Positions 36,201 to 47,189 of a stretch of DNA of 64,000 bases are shown piece by piece. Positions within the stretch are counted from its first letter, which is position 1; every line of letters starts with the position of its first letter. The translations under genes and the position numbers were made by a program. The notes beneath the pieces were generated by a model that saw only the letters and a program-made list of their open reading frames with translations, ran no database searches and was not told the DNA's origin. This DNA is from Ignelater luminosus (lineage: Eukaryota > Arthropoda > Insecta > Coleoptera > Elateridae): NCBI GenBank assembly GCA_011009095.1, contig VTPC01002340.1, forward strand, positions 18,070-82,069, given 5' to 3'.

Positions 36201-36896
36201 TAGTATTGAGAGACTCTAGTTTATTTCTGCAACTATACTTTTCTCTTATAAATGCTCTTTGAGTGTTTACTTCAGTCGTTATCTACTCTTACTGAACTGG
36301 AATTTCAATAATCAATGGCAAAACAACTAGAAACACTATTTTGTTCAACCATGCAGATGTCCGCTTGAACACGATTTCTAATAAGAGTTGGGACAGAAGA
36401 GGTTTCAACATATCATCTTTAGCCATGAAAATAAACAAAATTTCAATGCTTCTAATGGTAACAAATAGTGCAAAACGACCTTAGTAAAGAACTTTTTCAG
36501 AACTTCAACAGAAACAAAAATACTGACCTTATATCGTCTTGTGTGATGATGAAGTTAGGAATTACTAGAGTAGCTTCAAGTAGAAATATCACTTTTTGGG
36601 TTTTAGTAACCTAAGATGACTCAACTAATATTTTTCACTTCGGCTCACAAACTTTTCGATTTTCTTTTTGATTTACCTGAATTTCTTTCAAAAAGCCAAA
36701 TTCGTTTTCGGTTAGCAATCTAGAGCTTCTAAGAAATGGCAAATTATGAAAGTCTCAGACCTTGAGCTACAATACGAACCACTCCTAGGTCAAGTTTAAA
36801 AATTATTTTAGATCTTGATTTCATTTGTGGTAGATTTACTTCAACTGAGAAATTTAAAAATCTAAAATAGAAATTTTCTGAAGTTTTGGGCAATTT
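33296..36896. other. AT-rich DNA, no gene recognised
   Basis: Open frames up to 99 codons (33591-33890, minus) without recognisable similarity. No paired termini found. Confidence 0.5.
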
Positions 36897-37815
36897 TTAA
36901 AGTTGGTTTTTGTTAGCATTTTCCTTAGACAAATACTTATAGTCGAAAAGCCCAAAATGTTTTAGGAATTTCGAGTAACCGCCCTCTTTAGCCTGCTGAA
37001 ACGGAGAGAAAAACAAGAGACGATCGCAAGTGATATGATTTGGAAGCATCTCTTCCACAACATCAATCGAGCCAAGTTTTTGCTGATAAATCTGTCCATT
37101 CTGACACGGGAGCCAAGTCTGCTTACCTTTTCCCTGTAACGGTGAATTTTGTACTAGCAGCGTTTGCTCTGCGTTTTTGGTCATTTTCTTCCAATATACA
37201 CTTATGTAAATATTCTTGGCAATGGCAATCAAAATGTTTCTCCACATAGTCCTCTATATCGTTCCAATCATCAATATTGGGATAATTCCAAAAATCTAGT
37301 AGTTCTGTTATTACACGTCCTACAGCAGTAAATAGTTTTATCTACGACTCTTCAATAATATAGTCGTTATACGCGTAATCATAGGGATATAATCATACTC
37401 ATAAAATACTAGTGTTTTATGGCAATGTTTTGTTGGTTGCCTATTTATAGATATAAACAAAAATAGAAAAAAAACACTAAATTACGCACCATAACTTACA
37501 AGTTTCGATTTTGAAAACAAAGAAATGTGGCAATAATAAACAACTGCAAAGTCAGCTTAGTTACTGATGCACAAAAATGCTTCGGATCCTGTAATGTTGG
37601 TTGCCTATTTATGACGGGTAAATGCTTACTTCCGTCAAGAATTTGGACATCGTCTTCAGAGGATCCTTGTATCCCAGGTCTAAAACTCTCTTTGTGAAGA
37701 CTGTTTACTGTCATTGACTTCTACATATTCAAGGATTTGGACATCGCCTCCCTCAAGGAAGTCCACCGCCAGATCTTCCTCAGAAGTGATAGAATCATAG
37801 ATAAAACGTAGTATT
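36897..37815 (-). other. unrecognised protein-like segments, possible spliced gene or element
   Basis: Minus-strand order: an acidic stretch (YDSITSEEDLAVDFLEGGDV, about 37805-37745); a second acidic block with the same DVQIL word (about 37650); then KLFTAVGRVITELLDFWNYP, IDDWNDIEDYVEKHFDCHCQ and CILEENDQKRRANAASTKFT up to about 37135, where AAAAG is followed by GTAAG, a good splice donor. A pyrimidine tract ending in TTTCAG at about 37003 is a good acceptor and precedes QAKEGGYSKFLKHFGLFDYK, ending at a stop near 36899; the reading phase across this putative intron does not obviously fit. The HFDCHC-type cluster could bind metal. Family unknown; stops between blocks suggest introns or decay. 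Confidence 0.35.
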
Positions 37816-38182
37816 CGACTTGCACACAATGGGCATTATTCATAATGGCCTACATTATGTGCTCGTTGAATAATATACTATTAATTCCAATACTGGAGAA
37901 ATTTTAGAAGGCCATGGTTTATGTCGTAAGGTGTAATGAGCATTTATTCGATTTATTACGGTCATTTGATTTTCAAAAACTGCCTCCATTTCCTCTTCAA
38001 GCTGCTCTGATAATAATTTGGATGGTTATTATTTTGTTTTGTTTTAACATAACATGTGATCATTAAAATTTATGTTCCCAGGAGGCTATGAAAGAAAAAT
38101 TATCTATCAAATTGACAATTTGCAGTAGAAACAAGGCAAAATCATTAGTTTATGTGTTATGTGTTGGCATGCGTTGTGTTTA
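37816..38182. other. spacer, nothing recognised
   Basis: AT-rich DNA between the unassigned protein-like segments and the probable solo LTR; no feature seen. Confidence 0.5.
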
Positions 38183-38186
38183 AGCT

Positions 38187-40329
38187 TGTAACGGTCACTT
38201 TTTTGTTCTTTCCCGTTACATGGGAATTGGTTTTTTGCGCTTTCGGGGGTACCCGTAGTTTCTAAATTTTGCAAAAGAAAAGCCCTTGATCATACAACAT
38301 TGTAATTAGGAATCTTGGGTTACGAATTTTATTAGTTTGGATTCATATTTCTCTTGTCTTCAGTTTGAAACATTTTCTGCATTTCGCAACTTTTAGGGTA
38401 GGTGAAACGCTGGGTACAATTATTTCAAATATTGAATTTTAATTCTTCGCAGTGGAAATTTAAATGTTTTATTATAGCTTTCCCGTTAGGGGTGTTATAT
38501 TCTAGAATTTCTGTATTAGAAGGGTTGTGAATAGATGTTCTTCCGGATTTGAATGCTGATTTTTTTATCCGCTTGAGGGTTATATCACGCTTATCTGCGG
38601 GTTTCTTGTTCATTGAATTTCTCATTACTTCTTCTAATCAGATTTCTTAAATTGAAGTCCTAGATAGGATTTATCATTGTTTAAATAATTTAACTTTCTT
38701 CCTGCGTTGATCGGAGAACCCATAAACCGGTTGACTTGACTTTTGGGGAACGGGGGGATCGACTTGCGGCAGACGAGAAGTGACCAGCGCTCGTGTTACG
38801 CGCTAAAGTCTTGTTCTTTCGAATTAATTTCGAGCTAGTGAGAAAAAACCCTAAACTTGGGGTAAGTTTTCTATTTTTGTTGCATTCCTGTTTCCTTCAA
38901 TGCTGATCGATGTTCTTGGTCTACAGTTTTTTTTTATTCCAGGATACCATCCTGAAGGTTATAAATCTTCTTCATCATTTATGGAGGCTTAACTTGGTTA
39001 AACTAGGCTTTCCGATTCAGCAATTCCTCCGGATTTGAGATGTACGCTTCTGTCTGGATCCTTGAAATGAATTAGTGCTCTATCCCACCTTCAAATTTTG
39101 TAACTTCGCAATAAATATTCCGTGTTTAACAATTAATTATTTAAAATGGAAGTAAAGATTTTCCATCTTAAAGTTTATCTGGAAATTTTATAAATTTTGT
39201 AATTAAAAAAAAAGACTTAAGAAGACAATCTGAGGCAGATATAACTCTGGCTTATCCCTCGTAATAATTGTAACTACAGGTCTTTAAATTTTTTATGTTA
39301 AACTAAATTTTGTGAGTAAATTCTGTGTTTGAGTATACATTTAGAGAAATTTATTTTTTTGATTAAATTTTTTTTATATACTCAATTTCAGATCTAAATT
39401 GAATTAGTATTTTTGTGTGGCAAATTTTTGCTTTTCTTAGGGTTTCACCTTCATAATGATTCCGGCCGAAGGCAACATGTAGATGTTTTGGTAAGAAGTA
39501 TAAATTTTTCTCAATTTGTGTATCCGAAATAGGTTGAGTGTTTTTTTTTTGTTTAACTTGTTACAAGGGTTGTAGTAGCTCTATTAATTCTTCTTTGAAT
39601 CTAAAGAATTCGTGCTCCAAATTTACTTAATTTACAGAAGTCATTAAATATTTTTTTCTGCTTCATTTATGCTTTGTCGGATAAAAATTATAATTTGTCT
39701 TTCAATTTAAATTTTTCATATTTCAAAAATCCTTTTTAATTTCTGAAGAATTTTTAATCGTTTACCTTGTTTTGTACGTAGAGTCGATAAGCAATTGGAG
39801 TGGACAAGCTTGATAAAAATATTTGCTATAAAAATTGACTTCACTTTGAATTATTGTAACTGTATTTTTAAACTCTTATAAAAATTAAATTTTTCACTAA
39901 TTTACTTTTGTTTTCAAGGGGTTTTGTTTGGGGTTGTAGTAGAAAAAAATTAAAGACAAAGAAAACTGTATTTTGTTAATAATCGTTTCCTTTATATTTT
40001 CCTCTAAGTATAATTTTGTGTATTTAATAAAATTTTTCTAATCATGTAAATTTATTAAATTGATTATGAAATAATTTAGATGTAAAATTTTTTGTCAACG
40101 TTAAAGTTTTTTTATAAAGATTTTTAGAGAAAAGGTGCCCAATTTTTGTGTTTTCTTATAAGTATAAATATTCGAGTTAAATATATTTGTACGCTTAAAT
40201 TTTTGTTGTATTTTTATTGTGTTATAATCCTCACAAATCCACGCTCAAGGCCAACCCTGAATTCAGGCGGCCTAGAACATAAGGGTCCTAGTTTTTTTAA
40301 TTTAAATTGTAACGCAAGGCCACGTTACA
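38187..40329. mobile_element. probable solo LTR (2.1 kb)
   Basis: The unit starts TGTAACGG and ends CCACGTTACA, a 7-bp inverted TGTAACG/CGTTACA pair, and is flanked by an exact 4-bp duplication AGCT (38183-38186 and 40330-40333). These are the marks of an integrated LTR, and 4-bp duplications fit Ty3/gypsy-type integrases. There is no coding frame; the body is T-rich with several AATAAA words. A Ginger-type DNA transposon, which can have LTR-like TGT...ACA ends and 4-bp duplications, is the main alternative. Treated as a fossil. Confidence 0.6.
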
Positions 40330-40333
40330 AGCT

Positions 40334-42979
40334 ACATCAGACCAAAACATTTCACAGCCTTCTGAGAACTTAGATTTTAATGATCGCATGTTATAGTTTT
40401 AGTCTAAGTCTTGAATGTCAGATTAAACAAATTGTTGCACAAATTTCAAGGATTTGACTTTCCGAAATTATGTTACTATCTTTAGAAATTCTTAATGAAT
40501 TATTTCAGTTACTACCGATATTTCTCTACCGTTCATTACGCTCCAATTCGCTTTTTGAATTTGTGATTATTTCCTTTAATAAATTATTTTTTATGAAAAA
40601 AGCTGCTAGATAATTTGCTATTTGCTTTCTTGCATTAGTAATGCCAATGGAACACTCCTTAACACTTTTCTATTTTCAAGTACAAACAGTATGCAAATAA
40701 ACTGACTCCGGAAACATGAATGGTTAATTGCGTGTCCATCTACTATTTCAATTTTTAATTAAAAATTCTCATTTCCTCCAATACACAATAACATCGAAGC
40801 GTAATACAAAAATTAAAAGATTTATTTTACAATACAAGAAATGGCTTCATGAAAATCTACAATATTCAACCTAGAGAATTCCAATTTAAGATATTCTTAC
40901 TAAATACTAGCAAACAATACTCTAACCTAGATTTTATAGCGACGCATTAATAATACAGGTATTAACAAAGTGTATTCCTTGTGTGTGTTAAATGCAGCAA
41001 AAATAGCGTAAATCCCTACGAATGTAGCGAAATTCTACTCGAAGCCTGAGATTACAAATGCTTCGGATATTTCGTCCTAAGCGTGTGTATTTGACTGCAA
41101 TACTTATTTATACACATTGTGATGAGCTTCTGAAAGCAAACACAAAAAAAGGAAAAACGTTTTTCTAGCTTTAAAAGGAGCATCGATTTCGTACAAAATT
41201 TATCCTTTACAAAGCAGGAAACTAAATCGTCAGAGCTCCATAATTGTACGTTGAATAATGATGCCAATCTTCATTATTATTCATGGACAATACTTGTTAT
41301 GTACTAGATTTGTAACGAGTCTAGAATACAAAGTTCCTGTTTTATTATGGATTGTTTGCTCTTGTAGTAGCCGAACGAGTAAGGAGCATAAATTAGAAGT
41401 AGGTAGTAGTATTCTAGACATGGTGTTTAAAATTCGGGAGAAATACTGAAAGTTAGACTTTAATCAATTTGGTTAGACTGTAGGAAACAATTTGCTATAA
41501 ACTTGTAACGGTTGAGATATCGCTTCTTTTTTTATTTCTAATGTTCTGTTAAAACAATAAATTACTGACATCAAAGAATGGTTATGAATGCGGGATCTAC
41601 CAGAAAATTTCTTTGCGGATAGAAACCACACCAATGTATTCAATTTTCCTTTTCATTGAACATTTGTTGTAGTTTAAACGAACAAAAAAAGATGGATTTT
41701 CTGCTGTTCAGCATGTAAAATTGGACTCGAGAAAAATGGGGGTAGCATTTTCCAGTTACCTTACACACTAAAGAATTTCATTTCTAAATTATTCTTCGGT
41801 TTCTAATCCAGAAGAAATAAAGTATGAAGAATAAAAATTTTATATTTGTATAAAGTCTCAATATATTTATGATTCTAAATTGTGGCAGTTTTCACATTTC
41901 CAATTATAAAAAAGGAAGGAAGTTAAAGGTCCTGTCAGCAATCTGAAATCAAGTCATTATTAGTAGTAGAACATAACAAACGATTGTCCCAAAAATTGTG
42001 CGGTCAGGAAGGTAACGCGCAAGCAAAAATACGTGAGCTGAAAGGTTAAAAGAAACCTCAAAGCTGTTTTTCAACCGAGATATAAAGACAACACAAGCCA
42101 ACACAAATTTTTCATGCATACGTACCACCAAATAAAATTCCTATTTACTAGTATTCATTATTAATTGTAAAACGTAATTAAAATAAGAGTTTAAGTATTT
42201 GATACTTCAAATAACTTTGTAGATGATTACATAAAGATTAAAGGTTCTAGATAAATCATAATTAAATCTTTTCAGTATCTGAATATGAAACACCCTCTAA
42301 TAAATTAATTAGTGGTTGCATACAAGCAGTAGTGATTGTGTACCTGTACTAGATTCACAAACGTTCTCTTGTTAATTGTACTGGTATTGAATTAATTACA
42401 ACCCGTATATCTGTGGTAATCTATTATCACCATAAGGTCATTTTATATCAAAACAGTACTCCAACCACAGGTGAATATCTTTAGTGATTCTAAATAATCA
42501 AAACCAGTTAATGAACTGAAGGATAATGTTAACAAGCACTAATTTAATTTAAAACAAGGAAAACAATCGAAAATTAGATAAAGCGAAAACACCAGAAAAA
42601 AGGAAAGGGAGAAATTCTAAATTAGTTAATGAAAATTAGGGTTAACAGTGACCTCTACGTGTTGGACAAAACTTGTAAATCTTATGATAGTAAAAGTGCA
42701 AGTATTATGATAAGGAAAACTAAAAATTGATAGAATGACAGTTTCTAAGAAAAAATAAAACGGTAAAGCAAGAAGATACTCGTTGAAATGATATGATATC
42801 TGGAAGAAGAGCTGTATAAAGGCAAAAATTCAAGGTAATATAGGAAATATAAAAATACATGCAAGTGTTAAATATACGCCAAAAAGTATAATAAATAAAA
42901 CCAAAACAAGAAGAAAAGCAATACGAGTTCCGGCTAAACAATGAGTTAACCGTGACAAGAAAGACAGGCATTGACAAAT
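40334..42979. other. AT-rich DNA, no gene recognised
   Basis: Short frames only (longest about 85 codons at 42720-42977, minus, without similarity). No repeat termini paired. Confidence 0.5.
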
Positions 42980-45310
42980 CTTTTTTATTTCAATAGCCTT
43001 TCATAGTCTACTCCTGGACATAAACCACCCCACTACTTTCCATGATTCTCTATTTTGTGCCACCTGATGCCAACTGCTTTTGCGGTCCACCAATACTTCT
43101 TTTATGTAATCGCGGTCTCCAGTGTATTATACGTTTTGTCCATCTTGAGTCATTTTGACGGGCAACATGTCCAACCCAACTCCACTTCAATTAAGCTGTA
43201 CGTGCTATGACATCATCGACTTTAGTTCTCTGTCTAATCTCTATGTTTGTAATGTAGTCTCTGAAATTTATTCCCAACATCAGTTGTTCAATGTCCCTTT
43301 GTGTTGTTCTAAGTTTATTGCCCAGTTTGATGGTAAACGTGGTTGTTTCCATTCCGTAAGTCATTACGGGGAGTATGCAAACGTTGAATACCTTCCTTTT
43401 AAGATTAATTAGGGTTTTCTTATCTTTTGGTATATTTGACAGTTTACCTGTAGCCGCCCATGTTTGTCAAATGCCTCTATTTGATTTTCCTGACCTTATT
43501 TAATAATGCGTCCCAAATAGACGTAATATTCAACTTTTTCTATGACTCGATCGTTTAAACGCATAAATGTATTATTATCAGCTGCTGTCATGATTTTCGT
43601 TTTACTTACATTCACGGTTAGCCCTATTTTTTTATTTTGATTTAGGTTCTTCCAACATTTCCTGCAATTTCCCGATACCCTGGCTAATAAGTACAATGTC
43701 ATCTGCAAAACGGTTCAATTCTTATGCCTTTTTTGTCCTAGTTTAGTGTGCTAAAGAAATTTTCCAATGCAAGAGTGAATAATGAGATTTTATTGGTTTT
43801 TATATCTTCTGCTATATTTACTACTAATTTTGCGTTATTACATAATATATATTTTAGCAAATCTCTAACGGTTCACTGTATTTGTTGCATTTTTCTATAA
43901 ACGAGCGGATAAGACTGGATATGTTTGATTATGCTAAAGCCTTTGCGGAATCGAGCTTGCTCAGGTGGTTGATAAGCATCTAATTTGTTTTTAAATCTAT
44001 TTGTTATAACCCTTGTTAGCAGTTTGTAGGGGTACGTAAGTAGACTTATAGGTCAGTAGTTATCAATTTTTAGCTTATCATCGTTTTTCTGTACTAGGAC
44101 CACTTAAGCGTTCTTCCATGTTTCTGGAATCTTACTTTGCGTCAGACATTTATTAAGAAGAATTCTCGTAAAGTCTGTTGTTGCAATTCCTACCAGCTTT
44201 ATCATATGACTTGTAATACCGTTGTTTCTAGGTGCTTTCTTGTTCTTCATTTGAGACAATGCTAATTCTACTTCTTATATGGCGATATCGGGTAGTTAAT
44301 TCTTCAGATCCAACATTCAGAATTGTTTTATTGACTGCATTTGATGGTTTTGGAATCGTTTCTTTATATAATGTACTGTAGAAGTTTTCAGTTATACTTA
44401 TCAGATGATTCTCTTCTTCTCTGATGTCTGATTCGACATTTTTTTGTTAGATAGTTTTCATTTCAGTTCAGTTTAATATTTATGAACAGTTTCATTTATT
44501 ATTTCCGCTGTGGGAAACCGTTGGTATCTGAATAACTTTCAACGTTTTGATTTAAAATTTATATCAGGTTTGTTCCAACAAACAATCCCTGACGGTTTGA
44601 CGTACTTTTTTGACTTTTCCAATGCGCAGGTTCGTAGTCTGAAACTAACTGGAAATTGTTTTTGTTGGAACGGATATTAGTTGATGCTACTACCGTTAGA
44701 TTTCTATATACATAAACTGCAAATTGCAGATAAACTAACCTTAAAAGAGTTAAGGTTTTTTTATTTGTAAATCAACTGCGCAGACGCCAAACTGGGATTT
44801 GTTAACAATCCTCAAACTGTTTTGACTGTCAGCAAATGGTTTGAAATTGTTTAATTGTTCCAACAAACTGCTAATTTCAGACTGCAATCGGAGTTGTTGG
44901 AACGGACAAACTTGATCTGCGCACACTCGTGACTGTCACGGATAGTTAGGGATTTGTGTAGGAACAAACCTATCTATTTTGGTTCTTATCAACCTATAAT
45001 CACTACCGCTATTGACTCAAGACTGGCACATCTTTTACTATGTATTTTTGATTCGTTAGTGTGTAATCAATTGCATTCTTCATAATTAAATCTGCTCTTT
45101 TCTGTGTCCATCGTCTTTGTGCTGGTTTCTTGAAGAAAGTATTCATACAGTACAGTCTTCTACGATCTAAATAGTTTATCAATCTTTCTCCTCGTTCGTT
45201 GATCAAACCGAGACCAAAATCTCCAATGTAGTTGCTTTTGCTATTTGTTTCTACTCCTAACTTCGTGTTAAAGTCTTGAAAAGTAATTAATAGAAACCAT
45301 AGATAAAAAG
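42980..45310 (-). mobile_element. RTE-type LINE with endonuclease and RT remnants, carrying a nested MITE
   Basis: Minus strand from the right: endonuclease part (DFNTKLGVETNS, IGDFGLGLINERGERLINYL, YCMNTFFKKPAQRRW, AIDYTL, then SGSDYRLIRTKID, about 45285-44972); the MITE; then INFKSKR and a decayed linker; the RT start (KNKKAPRNNGI, PISLL...YKLLTRVITNRFKN, PPEQARFRKGF, about 44240-43930); a deletion over the catalytic palm; GLTVNVSKTKIMTAADNN and VIEKVEYYVYLGRIIK (43630-43496); a C-terminus with LRTTQRDIEQ, LKWSWVGHVAR, KRIIHWRPR and GVVYVQEWTMKGY near 43010. Multiple stops and frameshifts. It belongs to a different RTE lineage from the copy at 7.0-8.2 kb (VKINGKL-type there, YVYLG/GHVAR-type here). 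Confidence 0.88.
44566..44971. mobile_element. 406-bp MITE nested in the RTE LINE
   Basis: Ends are inverted: AGGTTTGTTCCAACAAAC on the left and, read inward from the right, AGGTTTGTTCCTACACAAAT; ATCCCT follows within about 10 bp at both ends. It is flanked by ATC on both sides (44563-44565 and 44972-44974). Deleting the unit with one ATC makes the LINE endonuclease read RTKID directly into INFKSKR in one frame, so boundaries and duplication are well supported. No ORF. A 3-bp duplication fits PIF/Harbinger, but the target is not TTA/TAA-like, so the superfamily stays open. Confidence 0.88.
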
Positions 45311-45507
45311 TAAACTAAAAGGTATAAAGCAGAGATTACTTAAACTGTTCTTGTAAATCTCTCAGAAGTCTCTTGCCTCCTCTTACTGTTCGCATAAGCT
45401 GTGATTCAAGTAATTCGTCTTTCACAATACTTGCCTATACATTTAGCAAAAGCTTATGCTGACTTCCAGTCTACTTAACATGCAGATTTTTCTCTACTTT
45501 AGTGATG

Positions 45508-45765
45508 TCAAACCATGTATCCATCTTCTTTCAGATATCTAGAAACTTCCCGTGGCATCCATTCGCAAAATAACGTCCTTCTTGAAGAATCCTCAGGTAT
45601 AAGTTTCTGTACTTTCTGTATGTGTAAAGGACATAGCAGGTATTCTTTAGCAAGCTTCCAAAAAAGATCTTTTAAAATTTCTTGTCGCAATGTTAGACTG
45701 TGTGTACTAAAGCTCGGATTTAATTCAATCTCATTCAAAATATCTCCTAGAAATTTAGTACAAAA
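45508..45765 (-). mobile_element. IS630/Tc1-like (DUF4817-type) transposase fragment
   Basis: The minus frame reads FLGDILNEIELNPSFST, a decayed helix-turn-helix, then CPLHIQKVQKLIPEDSSRRT and LFCEWM. This follows the conserved block of insect DUF4817-type transposases (ENPSTS... LHPYHxQRVQxLxPxDxxxRxxFCxW). The catalytic DDE part (LFTDEA...) is not found downstream, where stops and the LINE begin. A short orphan piece. Confidence 0.6.
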
Positions 45766-46671
45766 ACATTGCTGTCTGGCTATATAAATTCTTTTTATTT
45801 CAATGTTCGTGAAAGATTCTCATGTAGAAGCTTGTGTACTTTCTGGATACAAGGAGAAAGCAGTGACTTGTTTTAACAACTTTTCAAATTAATCCTCGGA
45901 TGAGCTTCAATCTAATTCAAGATTTCTTCTACTCAAGGATTACAAAAATCTCAACTCTTCTTATTTCAAACAATCTGTTATCCCTCAGTCTATGAAGTAG
46001 TGTAGTACACTTCTGTTTAGAAAATGTTTTATGCCGAGTCTTCCTGTTTGTCTTACATTACATCATCCCCACTCAGCATAAATAGGGTGCACCATGTCAG
46101 CCCTACATTTGGGAACAACTTTTTGAATTTCATACAAATTAAACTAATCTATTTGCTTAGTAAATATGCCATCAGGTCAAGATTCAATTGTGTTGATCAC
46201 CACCGTAACTGGATTAGCTTATAAAAATTACTAAATGATATGCAATTATTGAAATTAAGAACTATTCAAACTAAAGAATCTAAATATGTACAACTTCTTA
46301 AGTTGGGATTAAGTTCTTCGACTTGCTTGCGACACTACTGTGGTTACTACAGAGATTTTGCATATTCAATTTATCTTTTGTATGTAGATTTTGCATTATT
46401 TTAAGTTTTTTATAACAAAATATCAAATACCACACATGCCTGTTGTTTAACTTCTAGTACTTAATACTGAGACAAAAGGCAATTCAAATTCTTAGAGAGT
46501 GCGTGGTGCTTTACTCATCAGAATAATATCTCAGAATAGTTTCTATACGGAAAGAATTTTTCTGTAAGATTTACCATAAAATTCACAGTAATAATAAGAA
46601 AATGATGTGACATACATTTAAGCAAATTTACCAAACGCTTAGATAGATTTTAAAGATCTAGTTTTAAATCA
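45766..46671. other. AT-rich DNA, no gene recognised
   Basis: Nothing recognised; short frames only. Confidence 0.5.
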
Positions 46672-46675
46672 TATA

Positions 46676-47185
46676 CAAGGTGATCATTTTAAAACTTCTC
46701 ACCTTAAATAACCCTTTAATTAGTACAATCAACAAAAACCGCTAAAACGCGTCGCTTTTGTTTTGGAAGGGGGCACTTAATAACCTACTCTAGTCAGTTG
46801 GAAAACTTTCACCCCCCCCCCCCAGCCACCCCACCCCGACATTTTAAATGGCACTACCCCATGTGTGATACATCATTTTAAAGGATGTAAGATTTTCAAT
46901 CTTTTACATCAAAGAAAATCAAAATCGGCCCAGCCGTTTCTGAACTACAGATGAAAATGTATTTAATTTAATCAGTACATTTCTGTCTCTAGTTCACGAA
47001 CGGCTGGACCGATTTTAATTTTCTTTGATGTAAAAGATTAAGAATTTCATACCCTTTAAAATAATATATCACACATGGGGTAGTGCCATTTAAAATAAAA
47101 TAAAAGCGACGCGTTTCAGCGATTTTTGATAATTTTACTAATTAAAGAGTTATTTAAGGTGGAAAGTTTTAAAATAATCACCCTG
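46676..47185. mobile_element. 510-bp foldback MITE in a TATA duplication
   Basis: Left end CAAGGTGATCATTTTAAAAC and right end, read inward, CAGGGTGATTATTTTAAAAC. The inverted similarity runs through nearly the whole unit: AAAACGCGTCGCTTTTG against AAAAGCGACGCGTTT, the GGCACTACCCCATGTGTGAT block against its mirror, and the ATCAAAGAAAATCAAAATCGG block near the centre. Flanks are TATA (46672-46675 and 47186-47189), containing the TA used by Tc1/mariner. A run of 12 C (46812-46823) lies in the left arm only. No ORF. Confidence 0.85.
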
Positions 47186-47189
47186 TATA

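Noticed and set aside
45515-45787. 90-codon plus-strand frame
   Set aside because: Antisense to the DUF4817-type transposase fragment, which has recognisable motifs on the minus strand.
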